Source of the DNA: Lachnospiraceae bacterium
GTDB lineage: Bacteria > Bacillota > Clostridia > Lachnospirales > Lachnospiraceae
Direction of reading: 5' to 3'
Assembly (NCBI GenBank): GCA_022793065.1
Contig: JAAWCE010000042.1
Coordinates: 62,001 to 126,000, forward strand
DNA length: 64,000 nt
Both the position numbers and the translations under genes were made by a program. Shown piece after piece: positions 9,011 to 17,929 of the stretch; the first letter of the stretch is position 1; every line of letters begins with the position of its first letter. The notes under the pieces are model-generated. The model saw nothing but the letters and a program-made list of their open reading frames with translations, was not told the DNA's origin and searched no databases.

Positions 9011-10918
9011 ATGTCTGAAGTGTTTTTGTTGGAAGAATTAAGAGAACTGCTTCAAAGAGCAGCTCAGGCAGATAGGTATTTAAAGCAGTTTGGAGCCAGT
9101 ACACACAAATATCAATGGAATTCGCCCGCGTCTCAGGAAGATGTGGAAGCCTTTGAACAGGAAATTGGGGTGAAGCTGCCGGATGAATACCGAAAATTCC
9201 TTTTACAGGCGGGAAACGGAGGCGCTGGTCCGTACTATGGTTTATTTTCGTTGGATAAAGTTCGTAGTTGGCTGACCTGGGATATACAGCCTCAAAGAGA
9301 ACCCTGGCTGCATCCGGGAATAAAAGTACCAGAGAATTCCAGAGAATTTGAAGTGTGGGAGGACGCCATACTGGAAGCGTGTTTGAGGGGATGCATTCCC
9401 ATTGGTTCTCAGGGAGACAGTTATTTTATGTATCTGTTGGTAACAGGGCCGCACAGGGGGCGGGTGGTATATATAGAGGATGGAATGTCATATGTTTTTT
9501 TTACCAGAGAGCAAGGATTTTTAGCATGGTATAAGCGTTGGTTGGGAGAGATTATCAATGGATATGATATCTTTTGGTTTGGGATGGATCTGGATGGAGA
9601 CGAGGAAACATTGAGACAGTGTTATCTGGAAGCGGAAACAGAAGAGGATAGGAAACTGGTTCTGTTAAGTATGAGGAAGTTTCCTTCACTGTCGGAAGAA
9701 GCCGCTACATGGATCAAAAAGGCTGCGTGGGATTATGTAGAAGCACCGGATATTAGATGGCTTTTGAAATTGCTGAACCGAGTCCATTGGCAGGAGGGGG
9801 AAAAGCTGATGGAAAAACGATGGGAGGCGGGTAAATACGACGGAATTGTGCTTGAAATTCATTATATGATTCATTTTCTAAAAAAGCCGGAACAAACGGT
9901 ATTGGAACATTGGGGAAGACGTATTCTCTACAGTATGCCGAAGATTGAGCAGGGACGTTGGTATATAGCATTGGAGCTTCTGACAAAATGTTCCTGGTTG
10001 AAACTCTCGGATGTGACAATGCTTTGGAGTATTGCAGATCCAAATACAAAACAGGAGTTAATCCGTGCTTTCGGACGATTTACAGATGCGGAAGAACATT
10101 TGGACATTTTCCTAAAATTTTTAGAAGAGAGAAGGGATTTAAAGTTATTAAATGCCGTACTGATGGCGGTGCCCATTGTGAAAAGCAAAGTGCTATTTGA
10201 AACTGTGGATAATATTATTAAAGAATTTACGTACAATCTGGATACGCTGCCCGCTGCTTATAGCCAGGAGGATAAGGATACACAGATTCAATGGAAAGGA
10301 GATGCCCAAAGGGTCTGTCAAACGGCGGACATTATCCTGGAACGGGTCAGGGAGGCGTTTATCAATCCGAAGATAGAAGGTATTCCGCATCCGCACCGTA
10401 TTTTGATGCAAGTGGGAGATCGGCATAGACTTGAAATAGGAAAAGTTCATGGGAAGGATGCAATTGCCGTACATCCGTTGATTGGGTTGGTAATTCTGGA
10501 AATGATTGGGCGATTGTCTTTTGAAAAAGAGGAGTTGGAACAGGTATTTGCGGAGATAAAGACATTGACATTGAAGCCCAGGGAAAGATACATTCGTTCT
10601 GGTAGAGATTGGCTTTATATGGTGCCTCCGGAAGTGCGTTGCACATTGCCAAAGCCATATTATTATGATTTAACTGACTGGTCTGTTATTGGGAGAATGA
10701 AAAATCTTTGCAGACTGGACATAGAAGAAATCTGTGTGGATGATTTTTCTTTTCTGGCCCAGTGCAAGTCTTTGACAGATCTTTCTTTATACAATACTAA
10801 TTTTATGGATTGTCGAATATTGGGTGATATGCCAAAGCTGAAAAAGGTTGATTTACGACTGTGTCAATTGGAATATCAGGAGATTCTGGCAAATTTGAAA
10901 CCTGAAGTAATACTATGA
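9011..10918 (+). CDS. SMI1/KNR4 (SUKH) domain protein with C-terminal leucine-rich repeats
   Basis: 635 residues, no signal peptide or membrane segment. Residues 30-180 are a SUKH domain (WNSPASQEDVEAFEQEIGVK, LPDEYRKFLLQAGNGG). Residues 190-450 are mostly helical and may be HEAT-like. The last 60 residues show leucine-rich-repeat spacing (CRLDIEEI, LTDLSLYNTN, LKKVDLRLCQ). SUKH proteins are often immunity proteins against polymorphic or contact-dependent toxins, but no toxin gene is adjacent, so an immunity role is only a possibility. The AGGAG site and ATG at 9011 are clear. It has its own promoter and is a lone gene. Confidence 0.75.
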   Translation: MSEVFLLEELRELLQRAAQADRYLKQFGASTHKYQWNSPASQEDVEAFEQEIGVKLPDEYRKFLLQAGNGGAGPYYGLFSLDKVRSWLTWDIQPQREPWLHPGIKVPENSREFEVWEDAILEACLRGCIPIGSQGDSYFMYLLVTGPHRGRVVYIEDGMSYVFFTREQGFLAWYKRWLGEIINGYDIFWFGMDLDGDEETLRQCYLEAETEEDRKLVLLSMRKFPSLSEEAATWIKKAAWDYVEAPDIRWLLKLLNRVHWQEGEKLMEKRWEAGKYDGIVLEIHYMIHFLKKPEQTVLEHWGRRILYSMPKIEQGRWYIALELLTKCSWLKLSDVTMLWSIADPNTKQELIRAFGRFTDAEEHLDIFLKFLEERRDLKLLNAVLMAVPIVKSKVLFETVDNIIKEFTYNLDTLPAAYSQEDKDTQIQWKGDAQRVCQTADIILERVREAFINPKIEGIPHPHRILMQVGDRHRLEIGKVHGKDAIAVHPLIGLVILEMIGRLSFEKEELEQVFAEIKTLTLKPRERYIRSGRDWLYMVPPEVRCTLPKPYYYDLTDWSVIGRMKNLCRLDIEEICVDDFSFLAQCKSLTDLSLYNTNFMDCRILGDMPKLKKVDLRLCQLEYQEILANLKPEVIL

Positions 10919-10938
10919 ATCACATAAAGATATACCAA

Positions 10939-11226
10939 TTAATACTCATTTTGGGATTTTCTCATAATGAATTTAATCGGAAATCCCTTCTCGTCGCAGA
11001 TGGATCGGATTACATTTTCGGCTGTTTCCTTTGAGCTATTGTTGATACAAATAATACATGTATTTTTCTTGCGGCGGAAAATAGAAGGTTTGACCCATTT
11101 GATATAATAGGATATGCGTTCTGATAAGAGCGCTTTTTCGATTAATTGTTTGCATTCAGGGTTGGATACCTCACATAGTTCTATCTCGTTATTTACTTTT
11201 ACTGAAGTATATAATGGCTGTTCCAT
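10939..11226 (-). CDS. Small conserved-looking hypothetical protein
   Basis: 95-residue soluble protein I do not recognise. The start at 11226 has a perfect AGGAGG site; the longer frame from 11364 has none. The sequence alternates short strands and helices: VKVNNEIELCEV, a helix CKQLIEKALLSE, a basic patch KPSIFRRKK, then CIICINNSSKETAENVIRSI. This loosely recalls small alpha/beta signal-like domains such as DUF2007, but the match is not firm. It ends convergently, 20 bases from the end of the SUKH gene. No membrane segment. Confidence 0.65.
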   Translation of the reverse strand: MEQPLYTSVKVNNEIELCEVSNPECKQLIEKALLSERISYYIKWVKPSIFRRKKNTCIICINNSSKETAENVIRSICDEKGFPIKFIMRKSQNEY

Positions 11227-11293
11227 GATTTCCTCCTGATGTTTTGTGCGAATAGTGTGTATCCGTCTTTCGTTATGATAAATGTCTGAAAAT

Positions 11294-11323
11294 ATTATAT
11301 CATGTAATCTCGTAATTATGCAA
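11294..11323 (-). promoter_or_regulatory. Promoter of the small hypothetical gene
   Basis: Minus strand: TTGCAT (11318-11323), 18-base spacer, consensus TATAAT (11294-11299). It lies 68 bases upstream of the start codon. The -35 element is weak. Confidence 0.45.
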
Positions 11324-11451
11324 GCAGTTTTATGGAAAGATACCAGTAAATAGTAATAGTTCATTACGGTTCACTTTGTTCACAGCAACAGATGCACACA
11401 AAACGCCAAAAGCAGGCGTTTTGGCAATATATAATAAATGTAATTTCACTC

Positions 11452-11480
11452 TTGACAAATATAATTCAATTTGTTATCAT
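11452..11480 (+). promoter_or_regulatory. Near-consensus sigma-A promoter
   Basis: TTGACA (11452-11457), exactly 17 bases, TATCAT (11475-11480). It points toward the subtilisin-like gene and would give a leader of over 400 bases. Confidence 0.65.
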
Positions 11481-11905
11481 GAAAGTCCTTAGAAGCTGAT
11501 AGCTATAAAACTTCAAATCTAATGATTCCTGTAGTTCTGATGTTCAGTCGAAATATCTTCGGAAAAGTATTACCGCCTCATCCGTAAATTGTTTGATCTT
11601 TATTTCATTCCCATCAATTCATCTCATATTTGTACCCATTCCATGTCAATTTTTACCGCAAGAGTATGCTATACTTATTTTTCATTTGCAATCAATCTTT
11701 ATAAGTATAATCTGATGAAAATGTAATTCAAACTATCCCTTTTTATAAAGAAATTATCCATGATTTTTTATGAAGAAAGCCATTCATGGCAATAAAAAAT
11801 AATTGCACCTTGACAATTACATAACAAATATAAAAATATCAAGGTTTTATGGTTTCAAGAAGGTATATCAACATTTTTATAAAAAATTAATTGGGAGGAT
11901 CTGTA

Positions 11906-14900
11906 ATGAAAAAAGGAAAGATTAGAACTAATTTAATGATTTTAATTTCAGTGCTTGTGTTATTGTGTATAACAGTTGTTTTCGCGTATATCTATGCCTT
12001 TGAAAGTCACCATGTTACGCTGACCGAGTATATCCGGCGTTTGGAAGATTCTGGAAACAGCAAAAATGAAGTTATTGTGGCTGTGATTGATTCAGGCTGC
12101 AATATGTTGGAAAACTATGGGGACAGATTAATGGCAGGATACAATTTTGTGGAAGACTCTAAGGCAACGGACGATATATTGAACCATGGTACCAGGATTG
12201 CGGAGCTGATTTTATCCAATACTCCGGAAAATGTCAAAGTCATGCCCTTAAAAACCACGGATGAAAATGGTGCAGCTTATGTATCCCATGTATGCAGGGC
12301 CATAACATATGCTGTAGAAAATGGTGCGGATCTTATTAATCTTTCTTTAAATGCCGTTATTAATGGAGCATCGGAAAATGAACAACTGGGTGAACTTATA
12401 AAAGAATTGTCAGAAAAGGGAATATCCGTCATTGTTTCTGCAGGCAATATGGGAGAAAATGTGAATAATCTTGTTCCAGCCAGTATAAAGGAAGCTATTG
12501 TTGTGGCAGCGGTGGATGAGAATCAAATTCCCTATTTTTTCTCCGGTTACGGAGAATATGTGGATGTTTGTTCCAGGGGCAAGTACGGCAATGAGACAGG
12601 AACATCCTATTCTGCTGCTTATGTAACGTCTGTGGCGGCAATTTTGCGAATGTATCATGTGGAAAACATAGATGAGACACTGAAACTTTACGCGGGAGAT
12701 TATTATGACAAGGACAAAGAGGCATATGGTAAAGGTTATGTATGGATAGATTCATTTGCTGACAGGAGCGAAAATACATACCGGGGGAAAAATACAAATC
12801 AATTCGTAGCATTTTCATCCAGTTCGGAAAATGATTTGGGATTAAATTTGATACACATAGATTGGAGAGAAATGTCATCGGGAGAATTGGAGCAATATTT
12901 TCTTGAAACTGCAAAAGAATATGTGGGGATGTTCTTGAAATCTCTGTCAGAGGAAGAGATGAGAATGTTAGCGGCAAAATGTTCTATTATACATTCGGAA
13001 GTGGAGGTAACCGACTGTGGATGGAATGTGAAATCAGACAGTTTTGAAGTGAATTCCAATAGAACCATGGATTTTGCCCAATATTGTATAGAACAGTATG
13101 AAGGCAGCATGGGAAAAATGACACTTTCGGGAAGCTGGTGTGCTGAAAATACAATGTTTGTATTCTATATTGCCAACGAAGACAGAAGTATAAAATATCG
13201 TTATGAAGTCAGAGGCAATATTTATGGAAAAGAAGCTGTACAGGGAGATCATAACCTGTTAGGAGGTGATGGGAGTCTGGAACTTGCGGCATTTGGGCTG
13301 AATTATCCGTCTTTTAAAAAACCACAGCTTTCATCCGACGGATTTCAAAATTATGTTTCAGGCATTACATCAAGATGGGTTGCATACTTCGGTCCGGAGG
13401 TGGAACAGGGGCGTGTGGGAGCAAAAGAATATCATGAAGAATATTCACTATCTAATAATTCTGACAATGGATTGATTCATTATGGTCTTTCCATTCCCCT
13501 TACAGGAATATCAATGAATTCAAGGAAAGGGTATCACTATGATACAAGCGGAATCAAGGGTTATCAATATAACACGGATTATTATGCGTTAAGCCATCGT
13601 TATACAGAATTGCTTCCTACAGGATTTGTTTACTCAGAAACTCCCACCCACAGGATTCCCATTCATACAGGATATAATAAATTAAGCGGAATACTTAATG
13701 CGGTCAGTTATAATGCAAAGGAAGAAGCTTCTTATCAAATTTGTCCTGACCCTACCGTTATTTCAATTTCAGATGCGGAAGCTTATTATGATATAAAACA
13801 TTTTCAAGTTTACTTGCAAATGTCAGAATCTTCACTTGACACCGAAAAAGGAAATATGACTCTTAACAGTGGAATTTATGAACTTAGCGGCCTTACTTTT
13901 TATGATGAAATTGTAAATAAAAAAGTGATATCCAATGATATCATAGAATATGTTATGGGGCAGGTTCCTGACTATTATAACATAGTACTTCATGCGAATG
14001 AAGGGAATATAACAAAGTTCGGGACTTCAGAGACAGTCAATACCACCACTTTTACTGCTTACTATGACAGCACGGACAACAGTAATATCTCAGAAATATT
14101 TCCGAACAGAGAAAATTACATTTTTACCGGATGGTATACGGACATAATTGGAGGTGAAAAAGTATGGGATTCCAATGGGATTGCACAAAACGGAACTTAC
14201 TGGGAAAACGGCATATGGAAATATTCTCAGCAGTGGTCGGAAGATAACAATACACTTGTGTTTTATGCACATTGGGAACCGGCCGGTTATGAAATTCATT
14301 TCAATGCAAACGGCGGGATTGGCAGCAGGCCGGCAATGGTAAATCTGAGTTATGACAGAATCTATACATTGTCTGCAAATCATTGGCCTGATAATGGTTT
14401 TGAAAGAGAGGGTTATTATTTCTGCGGCTGGAATACGGCAGCGGACGGCAGTGGTATTGGTTATAGTGATACGGCTGGTTTCAGTAAAAGGAATGATGGG
14501 GGAGGAAATATAGTAGTTTTATATGCACAGTGGGAGTTTATAGATGTGATACCACCGGAGATTATGCCGGAACCGCCGGAGGATTTGGAGATAGAATCTG
14601 GGGTTGACCGTTATATCTATGGTTGGACAAACAAGGAAATACTTCTGAAATTTTCCGCATCCGACGATATGGAGATGGATTCTCTTATTTTGTATGAAGG
14701 GGAGGGCATATGGGGAAATGTTTTGGAGACTGGTATCAATCATATTGAGTATACCGCATCAAAAGAAGGGATTTTTCATTATACTTTGGCGGCAAGGGAT
14801 AAAACAGGAAATACATCCACACTGTATATTACCACAAAGATTGATTATGCAACTCCAAAAGGGGAAATGGAGGTTTTATATGATGGATCTTGTTTGAAGG

Positions 14901-15556
14901 TATCCTTGCATGATATTGTGGAAGAGAATCAGCAATACCCGGATAATGCAGCATCCGGATGTCAAAAGGCATGGATTCTGTTGCAGGGAGTGAACGCACA
15001 GGGAACCGTAATCTGCCAGGAAGAAAAAGAACTTTCTTTGATTACTTCCGATAATATTTATACAGGGGCGGTATATGAGGGAAGTTTTGATTTAAGCGAC
15101 GAATATAATTATACATCCGAATATCTTCATATCACTGCTTACATTATGGATTATGCGGGTAATTATCTGCCGTTTATGGCTTATAAAACCATTCCGGCCT
15201 TTGTATTGAATGCAGAGTTGGAAAGATGTCTGGGGAAAGCTGCATATTGGAAAGCGGGGGAGGCGGGGATCATACATATCTATTCAGCGTCATGGGTGGA
15301 TTGTGTAAAGGTTGATTACCCCGAAAGCTGGATTGCTTTGGATCATACTTTGGACGGCCGCAGCTTTGATTATATTTTAACTGGGAAAGCGAATGAAAAA
15401 AGAGAAGAAGAATTGTTTTATGTCCCCTTACGGTTGAAGGATGGTCAATATACAATCACTGTGACAGCATATAAAAATGGGCGGCAAAAATCCGTAGTAT
15501 TACCGCTACATTCGTCCGGTACTATTCTGGACGAACTTAGGACAAGATTAAGATGA
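11906..15556 (+). CDS. Membrane-anchored subtilisin-like (S8) serine protease with InlB-type repeats
   Basis: 1216 residues. An uncleaved-looking N-terminal membrane segment (residues 8-31) would place the rest outside the cell. The S8 domain has Asp62 (VAVIDSG), His94 (ILNHGTRIAE), the oxyanion Asn181 (SAGNMG) and Ser234 (TGTSYSAA); the usual GTSMA is GTSYS. Residues 690-876 hold two Listeria-Bacteroides (InlB B-type) repeats, recognisable by YIFTGWYTD...YAHWE and FNANGG...YAQWE. The remaining 340 residues look like Ig-type beta domains. No LPxTG anchor is present at the C-terminus. The start has a GGGAGG site. Next downstream is a two-component system with its own promoter. Its substrate is unknown. 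Confidence 0.85.
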   Translation: MKKGKIRTNLMILISVLVLLCITVVFAYIYAFESHHVTLTEYIRRLEDSGNSKNEVIVAVIDSGCNMLENYGDRLMAGYNFVEDSKATDDILNHGTRIAELILSNTPENVKVMPLKTTDENGAAYVSHVCRAITYAVENGADLINLSLNAVINGASENEQLGELIKELSEKGISVIVSAGNMGENVNNLVPASIKEAIVVAAVDENQIPYFFSGYGEYVDVCSRGKYGNETGTSYSAAYVTSVAAILRMYHVENIDETLKLYAGDYYDKDKEAYGKGYVWIDSFADRSENTYRGKNTNQFVAFSSSSENDLGLNLIHIDWREMSSGELEQYFLETAKEYVGMFLKSLSEEEMRMLAAKCSIIHSEVEVTDCGWNVKSDSFEVNSNRTMDFAQYCIEQYEGSMGKMTLSGSWCAENTMFVFYIANEDRSIKYRYEVRGNIYGKEAVQGDHNLLGGDGSLELAAFGLNYPSFKKPQLSSDGFQNYVSGITSRWVAYFGPEVEQGRVGAKEYHEEYSLSNNSDNGLIHYGLSIPLTGISMNSRKGYHYDTSGIKGYQYNTDYYALSHRYTELLPTGFVYSETPTHRIPIHTGYNKLSGILNAVSYNAKEEASYQICPDPTVISISDAEAYYDIKHFQVYLQMSESSLDTEKGNMTLNSGIYELSGLTFYDEIVNKKVISNDIIEYVMGQVPDYYNIVLHANEGNITKFGTSETVNTTTFTAYYDSTDNSNISEIFPNRENYIFTGWYTDIIGGEKVWDSNGIAQNGTYWENGIWKYSQQWSEDNNTLVFYAHWEPAGYEIHFNANGGIGSRPAMVNLSYDRIYTLSANHWPDNGFEREGYYFCGWNTAADGSGIGYSDTAGFSKRNDGGGNIVVLYAQWEFIDVIPPEIMPEPPEDLEIESGVDRYIYGWTNKEILLKFSASDDMEMDSLILYEGEGIWGNVLETGINHIEYTASKEGIFHYTLAARDKTGNTSTLYITTKIDYATPKGEMEVLYDGSCLKVSLHDIVEENQQYPDNAASGCQKAWILLQGVNAQGTVICQEEKELSLITSDNIYTGAVYEGSFDLSDEYNYTSEYLHITAYIMDYAGNYLPFMAYKTIPAFVLNAELERCLGKAAYWKAGEAGIIHIYSASWVDCVKVDYPESWIALDHTLDGRSFDYILTGKANEKREEELFYVPLRLKDGQYTITVTAYKNGRQKSVVLPLHSSGTILDELRTRLR

Positions 15557-15629
15557 AATGATTTCCGGTCAGTGGAACCTATATTTGACAAACCTACAGG
15601 AGAAATCATAAATGCAAAGGTTCAGAGTA

Positions 15630-15658
15630 TTGACAGTCTACAATGCAAAGAATAGAAT
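15630..15658 (+). promoter_or_regulatory. Sigma-A promoter of the two-component operon, with flanking direct repeats
   Basis: TTGACA (15630-15635), 17 bases, TAGAAT (15653-15658). The nonamer AATGCAAAG occurs at 15611-15619 and again at 15642-15650, a 31-base (about three-turn) offset on either side of the -35 element. This arrangement could be a response-regulator site, though it may be chance. The operon is therefore likely transcribed independently of the protease gene. A 64-codon frame here has no credible start and is not called. Confidence 0.6.
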
Positions 15659-15799
15659 AGAAATGTGCAATTGGTTGATTCGCAAGCCTGTCTGTCAAAG
15701 GATAGGATACAAAAAAGATACATATTTTGTGTATTTTATGCACACAGAGTTGAAAATATTGAATTTGCTACGAATTAGCTATAAGAAACGAGGGAGATT

Positions 15800-16468
15800 A
15801 TGCTGAAAATATTGATTGCAGAAGACGAAGAACCGATTGCGAATCTTATCAGGATGAATTTGCATAAAGCAGGCTATCAGTGCATTTGGGCATCTGACGG
15901 AGAAAGTGCGGCAGATTTGATGGATAATGAGAAATTTGATCTTATGCTTTTAGATATAATGCTTCCCGGCATCAACGGATATGAACTGATGGAGTATGCC
16001 CGGACGCTTTCACTTCCCGTCATTTTCCTGACGGCTCTTGGAAGTACGGAGAATAAAGTGAAAGGGCTGAAAATGGGAGCGGATGATTACCTGACAAAGC
16101 CTTTTGAGATAGTGGAGCTTTTGGCCAGAGTGGAAGCAGTACTGCGACGGTATCATAAAACGGAAACGCAGATAAATGTATTTGATGTGGTAATTGATAT
16201 TGCTTCCCGTTGTGTGACCCGAAACGGAGAGATGATACCGCTTACTATGAAGGAATTTGATTTACTGCTGTTGCTTGCAAGAAATCGTAATATTGCACTG
16301 TATCGGGAAACAATTTATGAAACGGTATGGGGCGGGGAATATATGGGACAGAGTAGAACGGTGGATTTGCATATTCAGCGATTGAAAAAGAAACTGGGCT
16401 GGGATAATGAGATTATTGCTGTCTATAAGGTTGGATATCGCCTGGAAGGAGAAGGCACGGAATTGTAA
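15800..16468 (+). CDS. OmpR/PhoB-family response regulator
   Basis: 222 residues. The receiver domain (1-115) has the acidic pair EDEE, phospho-acceptor Asp52 in LLDIMLPG, Thr78 and Lys100 (YLTKPFE). The C-terminal winged-helix domain (125-222) has the recognition region SRTVDLHIQRLKKKLG. The stop overlaps the kinase start as TAATG, so the two are translationally coupled. It probably regulates this operon or the neighbouring surface protease (inference from context). Confidence 0.93.
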   Translation: MLKILIAEDEEPIANLIRMNLHKAGYQCIWASDGESAADLMDNEKFDLMLLDIMLPGINGYELMEYARTLSLPVIFLTALGSTENKVKGLKMGADDYLTKPFEIVELLARVEAVLRRYHKTETQINVFDVVIDIASRCVTRNGEMIPLTMKEFDLLLLLARNRNIALYRETIYETVWGGEYMGQSRTVDLHIQRLKKKLGWDNEIIAVYKVGYRLEGEGTEL

Positions 16469-17929
16469 TGAAATTTGCAGATAAGTTGTTTCTGTCTATG
16501 ACGGCACTTCTGACTTTAATGTTTGCACTCTTTGGGATTTGGATGCTTTTATCGGATTTTTCTCAACTATTAGATAAAGAAATTGAACAGGGTAATGACG
16601 AAAGCCGTATGTTCCATTTTCTATTTGAAATGGGTTATCAATCCATGGAAGAATTTGGCGATGAATACGCAATTAACAGAACGTTGGGAAGTATTATAAA
16701 CAATGTGGAACGGGGAGGCAGTCATGTATTTGTAATCGGAAAAGACGGCACCTATATTTATGGGGGAGACTATCTGAAAAGTATGGGATTTGCGGAAGAA
16801 GTGAGCATTTTGACAAGTGCATTGAATCTGGATGATAATTATGGACATTGTGTACGCCAGGTCCGGGGGGGGATATTATATGTTTACGGCGGTGTTGATA
16901 GATGTCACCACAGACAATATATATCTGGGAACATGCCGGGAACTGACAGATATTTATCAGAACAGACAAAATTTATTGTACAGATATCGCATTGCATTGG
17001 CATGTCTGATGCTTATGGGAGGAATTTCCATTTATGTGCTTTCTCGTTATATTACAAAACCAATTCGCAGTTTGGACAAGTTAGCTGGCAAGATTGCGGA
17101 TGGTAGTTATGAGCTGCGTTCTCATAACAAGAGTTTTGACGAGATTGGCGCCCTGGCAAGAAATTTTAACAGAATGGCCGATCAGCTTGTGGAACAGATG
17201 CAGAAGAAGGTGTTGGAAGCAAAACAAAAAGAAGACTTTACCGCCGCCTTTGCGCATGAACTTAAGACGCCGTTGACCTCTATTATCGGGTATGCAGATA
17301 TGCTTAATTCCATGAAGCTGTCAGAGGCTGAATGTCATGACGCCTATTTTTATATTTATAGTCAGGGAAAACGATTGGAAAGTTTGTCTCATAAATTACT
17401 GGATTTGGTAAGTATGGATAAAAATCCCTTAGTGTTTAAACCAATTTCCACCACGGCATTAGAAGAAAATCTTCGTATTACCATGCGGCCCATATGGAAA
17501 CAGCGGGGAATTCGCGGTAAAATTGATTTGGAAAGAGCAACGTTATATGGAGATGTGGAATTATTGCTGTCTCTGTTTTATAATTTGCTGGATAATGCAG
17601 TAAAGGCAATGGATAAAGAAAATGTATGCTTTGTTCTGATGAAAGGGACACATGTTGGGGAGAAATATGAATTTAAGGTTGTGGACAATGGAAGAGGAAT
17701 TCCAATGGAAGAAATCAGCCGTATTACAGAAGCATTTTATATGGTGGATAAATCACGTTCCAGAAAAGAAGGGGGCGCCGGTATTGGAATGGCATTGTGC
17801 CAAAAAATTATAATGCTTCACAATGGTGTGATGAAAATCAATAGCAGATTGGGGGAAGGCACTGTAATAAAAGTGACGTTTCCCCTGGGAACAGGGCGGG
17901 AGATGGGGAGCAGCCAGGCAGATATATGA
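16468..17929 (+). pseudogene. Sensor histidine kinase, interrupted by a +1 frameshift at a G8 tract
   Basis: Two overlapping frames (16468-17106 and 16832-17929) together make one HAMP-type kinase. Part one gives the N-terminal membrane segment and start of the sensor domain. Part two gives the end of the sensor, a second membrane segment (RIALACLMLMGGISIYVL), HAMP, an H-box (AFAHELKTPLTSIIGY), N-box (LFYNLLDNAVKAM) and G-boxes (VDNGRGIP, GGAGIGMAL). The frames join at eight Gs (16865-16872); with seven Gs the gene would read 486 codons plus stop without a break. This can be a real mutation, phase variation or a sequencing slip. It overlaps the next gene as ATGA. Confidence 0.85.

Larger units (their letters stand above)
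11227..11905. other. Long AT-rich intergenic region before the subtilisin-like gene
   Basis: 679 bases without a convincing gene. It holds the minus-strand promoter at 11294-11323, a hairpin AAAACGCC-loop-GGCGTTTT at 11400-11422, and a very good plus-strand promoter at 11452-11480. About 420 bases of AT-rich sequence follow before the next start codon. A second TTGACA at 11810-11815 has no properly spaced -10. I found no recognisable riboswitch core or tRNA. The long transcribed leader could hold an unannotated small RNA or regulatory element. Confidence 0.5.

Noticed and set aside
15612..15806. 64-codon frame before the response regulator
   Set aside because: No convincing ribosome binding site, starts upstream of the promoter, and overlaps the regulator start.
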